This document shows positions 54,659 through 61,976 of a stretch of 64,000 bases of DNA, piece by piece (within the stretch, counting starts at the first letter, position 1; every line of letters starts with the position of its first letter). The stretch spans positions 62,001 to 126,000 of the forward strand of contig WYDT01000005.1 of assembly GCA_013122435.1 (NCBI GenBank), in the 5' to 3' direction. The position numbers and the translations under genes were made by a program. The stretch is from Chloroflexi bacterium AL-N1. Lineage in GTDB: Bacteria; Chloroflexota; Chloroflexia; Chloroflexales; Roseiflexaceae. The notes under the pieces are model-generated. The model was not told the origin of the DNA. It searched no databases and saw nothing but the letters and a program-made list of their open reading frames with translations.

Positions 54659-55510
54659 TCACTCCTGATTCAGTCCCTCGGCATTCAACAGGGCAGCCAG
54701 TTCATCAACAAGAAGATGAGCTTGATCAATGATACGCTCATGATACACAATTGACTGCACAAACAGATGCATTTGCTCTTCCATTGCATGGGGGACTTTG
54801 GCACAATGTTTGACTATGATCGGCAGTAAGCGCTTCTCTCCAGGGTGTGGGAGGCGGTTGATGGCGAACAGTACGTCAAAATAGCTGGACAGGAAGGCGG
54901 TGGCGCGGTGGTTGATGCTCACGATGTCGTGGCGGGCCACCGCAAGTTGCATCTGGTGCACATAGGAGGAAAGGGTGTTTCGCAGAAGCGGATAATTCCT
55001 GGCAATAATGGCTCGTTGTAATGCTTTAGGATAAGGTTGATTGGCTTTTTGCTGGAGTTGGGCAAACCATACAGTGCGATCAAAGAGCATCTGTGAGGTC
55101 AGGACATTGTGCCACAGACAGGTCGAGTAGCCGACCGACGCCTGGTGGTGCTGTAGGATTCGGTCGAGTTGTTCCTCGATCCATATACACGAGCGAAACA
55201 TCACGTCAACATGTATGCCAGTGTCGTGGTCGATCCACTCATCGCCAGGCTCCCAGAACTGATTGTCTATTTCCATACGTTGTGACCGCTCAGATGCGAT
55301 ATCAGCACGGACATCGCGTGGTATGTCGTCGCGTGTGTACACGTAGAGGTCCAGATCTGAGTCAGAGTCATCTGTGTGTGCCGAGAGCGAGCCGCCGAGC
55401 GCAACTGCCTCGACCTGTGGGATTGCGCTGTAGCGTTGTGCAATATGTCGCGCCAGTTGGTGATACGCTAAGTTTGATGGTTGTTCTGGCTGTGTCTTGG
55501 ATTCAGACAT
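54659..55510 (-). CDS. DUF4037-like nucleotidyltransferase
   Basis: The 283-residue protein has an N-terminal Pol-beta-type nucleotidyltransferase domain with the motif VALGGSLSAHTDDSDSDLDL (about 36-55), giving the GS and D-x-D metal sites, and a third Asp in HVDVMF. The C-terminal part is a helical domain as in DUF4037. It resembles minimal nucleotidyltransferases that modify small molecules or tRNA. GGAGC lies 9 bases upstream of the start. It is not paired with a HEPN antitoxin-type partner, so a toxin role is not implied. Confidence 0.8.
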   Translation of the reverse strand: MSESKTQPEQPSNLAYHQLARHIAQRYSAIPQVEAVALGGSLSAHTDDSDSDLDLYVYTRDDIPRDVRADIASERSQRMEIDNQFWEPGDEWIDHDTGIHVDVMFRSCIWIEEQLDRILQHHQASVGYSTCLWHNVLTSQMLFDRTVWFAQLQQKANQPYPKALQRAIIARNYPLLRNTLSSYVHQMQLAVARHDIVSINHRATAFLSSYFDVLFAINRLPHPGEKRLLPIIVKHCAKVPHAMEEQMHLFVQSIVYHERIIDQAHLLVDELAALLNAEGLNQE

Positions 55511-55840
55511 AGCGTATGCTCCGATCCATCAGTGAAATGTGTTTGGTCTTATGTGCGTGGATTGTACCATGTGGGGGGATATGTTGCTCATATACTTGCT
55601 AAAAGTTACTTGATAGGTATGATTACAGTTATATATGTGATTTGAAAGCGTCCATATATTTTGATGTTTGATTCAGTACAGAAATGTCTTTGATGGTGAC
55701 ATTTTTGAACAACGAGCATAACAGGCGGATGGTTTGGCGAACTCAACCTTGCTGCCTGAGCTTGTCGAAGGCAGCGGGGTATAGGTCGCAGCGCCCACAA
55801 CTAACCACTTCTCGAACCATACATCTGTAGAAAGGACAAC
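55511..55840. other. Intergenic region with a dispersed repeat
   Basis: This gap between divergent genes is AT-rich on the left (55600-55690) and contains the stem-loop repeat at 55751-55775. No supported gene is present; the minus-strand open frame there lies over the repeat and the antitoxin gene. Confidence 0.55.
55751..55775. repeat. REP-like stem-loop repeat
   Basis: The 17-mer CCTGAGCTTGTCGAAGG (55755-55771) is a widely scattered intergenic repeat core known from many bacterial genomes, in Chloroflexota too. It lies in a perfect 7-base stem GCTGCCT/AGGCAGC with an 11-base loop. Only this copy is visible in the window. Confidence 0.7.
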
Positions 55841-56092
55841 ATGATGTCTGTAGATATCACCATTCACCTCTCCGATGAACTCGAGGAAAAGCTCGACGTG
55901 ATTGCCAGAGCCACAGGACAATCCCGATCCGAAGTACTCCATAAAGCTATACGTTCCTACATCGAAAGCGAGAGCAGATTCGTTGCTGCAGTGATGCGTG
56001 GGCGAACCGAGATCGCAGCGGGACGCTACATCGAGTGGGAGGATTTTGAGCGAGAATTGGATGTGCTTGTTGGGGGTGATGGGGTAGAGTGA
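55841..56092 (+). CDS. Ribbon-helix-helix antitoxin-like protein
   Basis: This 83-residue protein has a CopG/RHH domain: the beta strand SVDITIHLSDELEEKLD at the start and the helix pair ARATGQSRSEVLHKAIRSYI. A C-terminal tail (EWEDFERELDVLVGG) would normally contact a ParE/RelE-type toxin. AAAGGA precedes the ATG. A toxin gene usually follows directly; none does here, and only 37 bases separate it from the convergent AT-rich island. It is thus an orphan or the remains of a toxin-antitoxin pair. Confidence 0.82.
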   Translation: MMSVDITIHLSDELEEKLDVIARATGQSRSEVLHKAIRSYIESESRFVAAVMRGRTEIAAGRYIEWEDFERELDVLVGGDGVE

Positions 56093-56129
56093 GGTGTGTT
56101 GGTGTGATTAGGTTGCAAAAATTAAAGAA

Positions 56130-57029
56130 CTATAGATTTTCCAGTATCTTAATAATAGAGAGAAATTCCTTTTTGTATTTTAATATCGTTTGTCGAAGGT
56201 CAAGGCTAACTTCACTATTAAAGGAAAATTGTTTTCCTTGATAGTTAAAAAGGTATCCCTCATCTCCAAGAGATTCAGGTTTTCCATGTGCAAGAAAGTT
56301 TCGTGGAGCTAGTATATCTTCAACATAATTTCCTATATTATCACCACTTAAATGATTATGAATCTTTTTTAGACGTCTAAAATTTTCCCAGCGTTTATTA
56401 CTATCACAGAGTTCAATCATGCTATCGGTATCTGGATTTTTAATAAATGTCGCTAATTTGTTAGCCTGAAATTGGATTTGCTCATTTGTCTTTTTGTGAA
56501 ATGCTTTAAATATTGAAGAGCGTTGCTCCTCCGGTAAACTTTTAATTCCCAATATGATTATGGTATCAAGAAGCATATCCAACACGCCAACTTCAGCCAT
56601 TACGATTCCGCGCATATTTTCAAGATCAAGAACTTTACGAACTGCTTGTTTTCCTACCGATTCAATTTTTGTTAATACATCTTGTCGAGATGAAACAAAT
56701 ATGCCCTCTAATTGATTTGTGTGGATTAGTTCCCACAAAGTGCTAGTTTCACCGGCAGTGTAGAAAATTACTTCTGTATATACTGAATGTCCCCTTATAT
56801 CAGCAATGAATTCTTGACCATCTTTATAACCTTCTAAGTTTTGATCTACAACAATTAAGTCATGATTTACAAAGGGCGAATGTTTCATAAAATCCTCGGA
56901 TACTGTAACTTGTACAATTTTAGGATGAAAGCCCCATGATCTAATTTCATTTTTCAATGGTTCTATATCTAGAGAGTCGAAGTAATCTTCATTGTCATCA
57001 AACCAAAGTACAGAGAAAGTAAGTTTCAC
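56130..57029 (-). CDS. Receiver domain fused to HEPN-like domain
   Basis: The 299-residue protein combines an N-terminal receiver domain (about 1-120) with a helical C-terminal domain (about 135-299). Receiver features: LWFDDN at 8-13 (D11, D12), phospho-acceptor D62 in LIVVDQN and T91 in IFYTA. The usual Lys is replaced in the IFVSSR region. The C-terminal domain has ILAPRNFLAHGKPE with R243 and H248, the R-x4-H motif of HEPN ribonucleases. It is the last gene of the three-gene island operon, overlapping the GHKL gene by 4 bases. A phosphorylation-controlled RNase effector is a reasonable reading, not shown. No transmembrane segment. Confidence 0.8.
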   Translation of the reverse strand: MKLTFSVLWFDDNEDYFDSLDIEPLKNEIRSWGFHPKIVQVTVSEDFMKHSPFVNHDLIVVDQNLEGYKDGQEFIADIRGHSVYTEVIFYTAGETSTLWELIHTNQLEGIFVSSRQDVLTKIESVGKQAVRKVLDLENMRGIVMAEVGVLDMLLDTIIILGIKSLPEEQRSSIFKAFHKKTNEQIQFQANKLATFIKNPDTDSMIELCDSNKRWENFRRLKKIHNHLSGDNIGNYVEDILAPRNFLAHGKPESLGDEGYLFNYQGKQFSFNSEVSLDLRQTILKYKKEFLSIIKILENL

Positions 57030-59386
57030 TTTGTTACCTCCACTCGAATTTCCATACCTCTAGGCTTTGCATGAAATGCAAGAATCTTTCCATCAATCTT
57101 CTCAACAATACTCTTAGCATGATAAAGACCTAGACCTGAACCGGAAGTGGTAGTTATGCCCATTTCAAATATTGAATCAATATTTGAGATTTCTTTAGAT
57201 AAACCTTTTCCATCATCAATAAAAGAGATTCTTATAGTATTTAATGACATTTTGGTAATGGTTACTGTGATATTTTTTGCTTGTGCTTTCTTAGCATTAC
57301 TTATAATATTATCGATTAAAATCGAAAGTTCAATACGACTTGCTTTTATCTCGAATAATTCTTTTACACTGTTATCGACAACTAGCTTAAGTCCAGTTGC
57401 CACAAAATCTTTTGCTACTCGAAGAAGATATTGCTCAAAGAAAGCTGGTATATCAGTAGGTTCTTTTTTTGTTCCGGAACGAAAGTTAGCTTTAGTGGCG
57501 TACTTAGCAACTGCTGCCATCCGATCATTTGCTAATGCTGCTTTTTGCAAGCTATCTAATATAGCTCGAGTATTTGGAATATTACGGATTTCTTTTATTG
57601 CTCTAGTAATGTAGTTGCTAACGATTTCAGAGTCAAGATTTATCTGGTGATGGTATGTCATTAACTGTTTTATATCAAGCGATGTCACTTGTTGAAGGAA
57701 TAATGTTTGAGCACGATAAGCTTCTCTCTCTCCTTCAAGTTGAGTTATCTTTTCATCTTGTTTGGCTATTTCTACACGCAAATCGGATGCTGATGCTTTT
57801 GCTGATCTAGCTTCTTCTTCTTTTTCTGCAATTAATTCTCTGATTCTTGAAATACTCTTTGTTAAACTGATATCAATTTTATCGGGTTCAAAAACCTCAA
57901 TATCTTCTAAAAGACTCTTTACCTCTTCTTGCCTACTTTCATAAACTCCCTCTAGAAGTGCTGGATTAAACCAGAAGCTAATAATTCGATCTGGAGATGA
58001 TCCGATAAGTGTCATAATGGATAGCGCAATTCGTTGTTTTTTTCGTTCCCATGATTCTGAATATCGTTCTGAAGTATTGTCCCAGTCGAGGCCATCGGTT
58101 TGTCGTAACTCTTTACGTATTGACTCTGGAACACTATCCCATTGTAATGCTTCAACAACAAACCTCTCTAGTTTTCGCAGCACACTAAGAAAGAAATTCT
58201 CTCGAAGTTGGTTAAAAGCAGGAGTTTTTTTCAATCCTTCGCGGCTTGATATAGGTTTAAAATCTTCCTCGCTACCATTGATCTCAATTCGTCCTACAAC
58301 ATCACGGCTACTTAAGTATCGTGAAGTTCCCTGAGTTTTTCTAATATCTAGACCTAACCAATCATCACCTCGATCTCCATAGGGGGCAATACGAAACCCA
58401 TTCAAAAAAAGAAAGATAGAACCAAAATCAACAGATCGAATACCGGTTTGTCGCTTAAAGTAGGCTTTCTTATATGGATTGAGATAGTAAATCACAACGT
58501 GAGTACCTGCCAGTAGTGGGTACAAATCATTGCGTTCTACAAGATCAAATACTTTATCTTCTTCATGGTGCAAAGTAGTGGAGATAGTTTGATTATCACT
58601 AGAAATTTTTGCCTCAATATAGGAAGTTTTAAATTTAAGTTTATTGAAAATTTGATTTTGAATTTCTCCATTAATACGATCTGGATAATTTTTACCTTTA
58701 TCTTGTTTTTCAAGATCAGGAACGGAAAGGATGATCTTAAACTGATCGCGTAAAAACAGCTGATTTGGATTTAGAAACTTTTCTAGAGAAGTTTTAAGTT
58801 CCTTTAGCCGATCACGACTCCAGATGCTTCTTAGCTTTGAAATAACTAAAACTGTTCCCTGTTCAGGAAATTGCTCAATGCCTGCTAGTGTAACAGCTTG
58901 GGCATTCTCGATTGTGCGAATATTTAAAGGTATTCCCTGAATCGTCAGATCTTTCTCCCCTTCAATCTCGAAATCGGACCAGTTGATGTGAAGGTGAAGC
59001 AGGTTTCCATTAACCTTACGTGTAAGAAGATCGAGTTGCCCACCTAATCTATCACAAGAAAATCTTCCAATACCTTTATTCCCTGCTAAATAAGCACCAT
59101 TCTCTTGTTCTGACAACTTCTTTTCAGAGTAAGCAATATTGAGCCATTTATCTTCGATATCTTTTATGTCCATCCCAGAACCTTCATCCAGAATGATTAT
59201 TTGGGAATCTTGTGTTGATTCTCCAGTAGCTGAAAGGTTTGTAACTCTAACTAAAACCTTTTCTGATCTCGCATCGTAACTGTTTTTTACTAACTCAACA
59301 ATGGCTATGTTATCATCATTGATTAGGTCCTTCCCGACAAGATTTTTTAGAAGTGTATTGGTTTTAAAGTAGAGGGTTTTTTCCAT
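57026..59386 (-). CDS. Double GHKL ATPase, sensor-kinase-like
   Basis: The 786-residue soluble protein has two GHKL modules. The N-terminal one is Hsp90/MutL-like: ELVKNSYDA at 31-39, DEGSGM at 67-72, GNKGIGRFS at 102-110, with a transducer-like part to about 390 (PISSREGL). A coiled coil (about 510-562) leads to a DHp-like segment with LMTYHHQINLDSEI (H579/H580 possible phospho-acceptors). The C-terminal histidine-kinase HATPase has N-box IDNIISNAKKAQA (691-703), DDGKGL (724-729), IFEMGITT and GSGLGL (749-754). It would sense something via the N-terminal clamp and phosphorylate the adjacent receiver protein. That chain is inference. Confidence 0.85.
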   Translation of the reverse strand: MEKTLYFKTNTLLKNLVGKDLINDDNIAIVELVKNSYDARSEKVLVRVTNLSATGESTQDSQIIILDEGSGMDIKDIEDKWLNIAYSEKKLSEQENGAYLAGNKGIGRFSCDRLGGQLDLLTRKVNGNLLHLHINWSDFEIEGEKDLTIQGIPLNIRTIENAQAVTLAGIEQFPEQGTVLVISKLRSIWSRDRLKELKTSLEKFLNPNQLFLRDQFKIILSVPDLEKQDKGKNYPDRINGEIQNQIFNKLKFKTSYIEAKISSDNQTISTTLHHEEDKVFDLVERNDLYPLLAGTHVVIYYLNPYKKAYFKRQTGIRSVDFGSIFLFLNGFRIAPYGDRGDDWLGLDIRKTQGTSRYLSSRDVVGRIEINGSEEDFKPISSREGLKKTPAFNQLRENFFLSVLRKLERFVVEALQWDSVPESIRKELRQTDGLDWDNTSERYSESWERKKQRIALSIMTLIGSSPDRIISFWFNPALLEGVYESRQEEVKSLLEDIEVFEPDKIDISLTKSISRIRELIAEKEEEARSAKASASDLRVEIAKQDEKITQLEGEREAYRAQTLFLQQVTSLDIKQLMTYHHQINLDSEIVSNYITRAIKEIRNIPNTRAILDSLQKAALANDRMAAVAKYATKANFRSGTKKEPTDIPAFFEQYLLRVAKDFVATGLKLVVDNSVKELFEIKASRIELSILIDNIISNAKKAQAKNITVTITKMSLNTIRISFIDDGKGLSKEISNIDSIFEMGITTTSGSGLGLYHAKSIVEKIDGKILAFHAKPRGMEIRVEVTK

Positions 59387-59407
59387 TAGATTATATTTAC
59401 CTCCTCA

Positions 59408-60682
59408 CTAGGAGGCTAATTCTTTTAGGGTTAGACCGATGGCTTCTGCAAGCAATGGTGGTACAGCGTTACCTACCTGTGTATAACGAGGACATTCACT
59501 TTTTCTTTTATTCCCTCCTGTTGTGTAGTTTCCGGTGAAACTGTACCAATCTGGAAATGTTTGTAACCGTGCATTTTCTCGCACAGTTAAAATTCTGGGT
59601 TCTGAGTAGTGAATAATGTCATCTGGAAGTGTAGTAACTGTTGTTGATGGAAGATTTGAATTTAGAGGTGTTATAGCTCGTTTTTTTATCCCTAGACGTT
59701 TTCTGTCCTCTTTACTTATTGGTCTTCCTGAAGAACAAGTTTCCATAATACGCTGAAACTTCTGGATTGTTGACAAAGAATGGTTAGATAATCTCAGACT
59801 GTTGGGAGCATCGTTAAAACCTTTACGCATTAATACAATAAAAGGAGAACTGAAACTGTCAGAGTTATATGTAATCTGTTTGAAGCCTTTAACAGGTGAG
59901 TCTGTACAATTAGCTAATTCTTTCTCGCTTACCTCTAAATCACCTATTGCTTCTTTAACTGATATTGCAATATCAAAATCGAGCCCTTTTGATGCTAATA
60001 TGCTTGCTCTGTTTGCTTCCAAAAGACTAAACGGAGTTTCACTACCTAGTTTTGTAAAAGCAGGATCATCTTTTCTTATTGCGATGAGGATAAAGCGCTT
60101 TCTTGTTTGTGGTACACCGTAATTACTTAAATCGATAATCTTTGAGAATACGCCGTAACCCAGCAATTTTAGCTGATCAATTATTTGTGAGGAATAAGGA
60201 TTTTGTTTATCTTTTTCTGATCCTTTACGATGTTTTTTAAATGGCAATGTAAAGCCTTGTACATTTTCAATCAATAGAAATCTTGGTTCTAACTTTTGAA
60301 CTATCTTGATATACTCTTCTGTAAGAGTGTTACGTGGATCAGCATGTGTTCTTCTGCCAGCCATTGAGAATCCTTGACAAGGTGGGCCTCCAGCTAAGAG
60401 AGTTAATTGTCCCTTCAGTTGACTTACCTGATCTCCATAATCTGTTAAGAACGAAACCACTTCTGTTGGCATAACTGGGAACCAACTGGGCCAGACAAAT
60501 CCCCCTCGCTGACTTGAAATCAGATTTGTTTTCAGTGTCTCAAAGGCATCAGTATTTTTTTCAATTGCAAAGAGACCTTGCCATCCTGCATTGATTAGTC
60601 CTAGAGATAACCCCCCACAACCGGCAAATACGTCAGCAAAGGTTAAATCTATTTTTACTGAGTTTTGTAAATAGCTACTCAT
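59408..60682 (-). CDS. C5-cytosine DNA methyltransferase
   Basis: The 424-residue Dcm-type enzyme methylates cytosine C5 in a specific DNA sequence. The conserved blocks are in order: motif I FAGCGGLSLG (19-28), motif IV GGPPCQGFS (98-106, catalytic C102), motif VI ENVQG (139-143), motif VIII QTRKR, a target-recognition region (about 230-330), then motif IX RLQTFPDWYSF and X TQVGNAVPPLLA. It is the first gene of the island operon, 21 bases before the GHKL gene. No restriction endonuclease lies next to it, so the target of any linked activity must be another product of the operon. The recognition sequence is unknown. Confidence 0.95.
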   Translation of the reverse strand: MSSYLQNSVKIDLTFADVFAGCGGLSLGLINAGWQGLFAIEKNTDAFETLKTNLISSQRGGFVWPSWFPVMPTEVVSFLTDYGDQVSQLKGQLTLLAGGPPCQGFSMAGRRTHADPRNTLTEEYIKIVQKLEPRFLLIENVQGFTLPFKKHRKGSEKDKQNPYSSQIIDQLKLLGYGVFSKIIDLSNYGVPQTRKRFILIAIRKDDPAFTKLGSETPFSLLEANRASILASKGLDFDIAISVKEAIGDLEVSEKELANCTDSPVKGFKQITYNSDSFSSPFIVLMRKGFNDAPNSLRLSNHSLSTIQKFQRIMETCSSGRPISKEDRKRLGIKKRAITPLNSNLPSTTVTTLPDDIIHYSEPRILTVRENARLQTFPDWYSFTGNYTTGGNKRKSECPRYTQVGNAVPPLLAEAIGLTLKELAS

Positions 60683-60689
60683 TTACAAA
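60664..60689 (-). promoter_or_regulatory. Inverted repeat over methyltransferase start codon
   Basis: TTTGTAAAT (60664-60672) and ATTTACAAA (60681-60689) are a perfect 9-base inverted repeat with an 8-base gap, and the ATG of the methyltransferase (complement of 60680-60682) lies at the inner edge. It could be an operator for self-control or an RNA hairpin that hides the start codon. Confidence 0.55.
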
Positions 60690-60735
60690 TCGATATCCAA
60701 AACATATCCACAGTATTTCCACAAAGCGATGACTT

Positions 60736-60764
60736 ATTATAAAGCAGAAAGTAGACCTAAACAA
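60736..60764 (-). promoter_or_regulatory. Candidate promoter of the island operon
   Basis: On the minus strand TTGTTT (complement of 60759-60764), 17-base spacer and TATAAT (complement of 60736-60741), about 55 bases before the methyltransferase start. The -10 is exact, the -35 weak. Confidence 0.6.
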
Positions 60765-60914
60765 GCATTGTCACGAAGTAATCAATACATCGTTATTTAA
60801 TAACACTTGTTAGTCTGTAGCTTAAGATGTTGTACAGAGAATGGAGGAATTAATAGAAGACTTATAACAGATACTAACAAAATCTCAGAGAAATACCACA
60901 AAGAAGAAGAACAA

Positions 60915-60997
60915 TGCCGGAGACGGGAGTCGAACCCGTACGGGGTTGCCCCCAACGGTTTTTAAGACCGTAGCGTCTGCCATTCCGCCACTCCGGC
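60915..60997 (-). tRNA. tRNA-Leu (anticodon UAA)
   Basis: The minus-strand sequence begins GCCGGAGTGGCGGAATGGCA and ends with the matching acceptor CTCCGGC plus discriminator A. The anticodon stem-loop ACGGT-CTTAAAA-ACCGT places UAA in the loop. A long variable arm (TTGGGGGCAACCCC) and T-loop GGGTTCGACTCCC confirm a class II leucine tRNA. The CCA end is not encoded. The three-gene AT-rich island lies directly beyond its 3' end, a common position for integrated elements. Confidence 0.96.
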
Positions 60998-61045
60998 ACG
61001 AAGCCCCCCAATAATAGCACGATGTGCCATGTTGATCAAATACAG

Positions 61046-61192
61046 TTAAATCAGCTGAATCAGTGCGAGCAGAATCACTGCTGCGGCAAGCCATGGCCCC
61101 TGGATGCCCAGAATAGACAAGACCGCCAGGAAGATCGCTACGACAGCCAGTGTCTGTCGGCTGATCGGCTGAATGCCTTTGCGTCGCTTCAT
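61046..61192 (-). CDS. Small two-helix membrane protein
   Basis: A 48-residue ORF begins MKRRKGIQPISRQTLAVVAI, with GGAGG 10 bases before the ATG. After a basic N-terminus it has two hydrophobic segments (TLAVVAIFLAVLSILGI and PWLAAAVILLALIQLI), so it should be an integral membrane microprotein. It starts 22 bases after the fabZ stop on the same strand and may share its transcript. No family is recognised. Confidence 0.65.
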   Translation of the reverse strand: MKRRKGIQPISRQTLAVVAIFLAVLSILGIQGPWLAAAVILLALIQLI

Positions 61193-61214
61193 ACTGCACT
61201 ATCCTCCTTGCACC

Positions 61215-61652
61215 CTATTGTGAGTCGCGGTCGACAATGGCAAACACCAGTTCCCCCTCACACGCGAGTTCGCCATCAACCGTAGCGGTGCCGCGCCCAC
61301 GGCCTATGTTGCGGCGTAACTTCTCTAATTGCACCTCCAGCCGTAAGGTTTCACCGGGGCGTACGGGTCGCTTAAAGCGCACTTTATCAACACCAGCAAA
61401 CAGTGCCAGCTTGTCTTTGTACCCCTCAAGGCTCAGTGCTGCCACACACCCGGTCTGAGCCAGTGCCTCGACAATCAGGACACCGGGCATGATCGGGTAG
61501 CCGGGGAAGTGGCCCTGGAACACTGGCTCACCCATAGTTACCGCTTTTTCGCCCACCGCACGAACACCCGGCTCCAGTTCGAGAATACGATCTACCAGTA
61601 AAAATGGATAACGGTGTGGAATGATTTCCATGATTTCTTCAGTTGTTAGCAC
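61215..61652 (-). CDS. fabZ: 3-hydroxyacyl-ACP dehydratase FabZ
   Basis: The 145-residue hot-dog-fold enzyme of fatty acid synthesis dehydrates 3-hydroxyacyl-ACP. The signature [12 protein letters not shown] (13-24), the catalytic His in [15 protein letters not shown] (about 44-58) and Glu in EALAQTG (62-68) are all present. It starts with GTG just behind AGGAGG. fabF is 37 kb away in this window, so the pathway genes are not clustered. Confidence 0.95.
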   Translation of the reverse strand: MLTTEEIMEIIPHRYPFLLVDRILELEPGVRAVGEKAVTMGEPVFQGHFPGYPIMPGVLIVEALAQTGCVAALSLEGYKDKLALFAGVDKVRFKRPVRPGETLRLEVQLEKLRRNIGRGRGTATVDGELACEGELVFAIVDRDSQ

Positions 61653-61976
61653 AAACCCTCCTAATTGTTGCGAGAAAAGTCTTTAACAAGGTCATTATTT
61701 CTTAACGCATAACCACGAAATATACACATACCACATGCTAATACTTGTGTATAATAGCCTCGCTTCGGCTATCTTCTGCTCATTCACCATTCGTCCTTCG
61801 TTCGGCGAACGCATAGTAGCACCGGATAGACAGCTTGGCAACTAGATAGATGGCCATGCGAGCCAACAGCGGTCCACGATGAATGTGCGACACGCTTTTT
61901 CGTGTTTTGGAGCAGATGCTGATGCACACTGTTGTCATCCATACTATTGTAATGATACACGCCTAGAGGAAAACTC
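61653..61976. other. Divergent intergenic region, fabZ/SLC13
   Basis: The gap holds both gene starts. A TATAAT at about 61750 overlaps a small ATAGCC/GGCTAT hairpin, and AGAGG precedes the SLC13 ATG by 8 bases. I see no gene in it; the minus-strand frame over its right part runs into the transporter and is not supported. Confidence 0.45.

Noticed and set aside
56130-60682. Classical type II restriction-modification system
   Set aside because: Neither partner shows a PD-(D/E)xK, HNH or PLD nuclease motif; the only nuclease-like motif is the HEPN R-x4-H.
56100-60900. Integrase and attachment-site duplicate for the tRNA-linked island
   Set aside because: No integrase or transposase gene is present, and by eye I find no copy of the tRNA-Leu 3' end near 56.1 kb; mobility is therefore only suggested by position and composition.
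60885-61199. 104-residue minus-strand open frame
   Set aside because: Its C-terminal half is the tRNA-Leu gene read as protein and its N-terminal half is the wrong frame of the 48-residue membrane protein.
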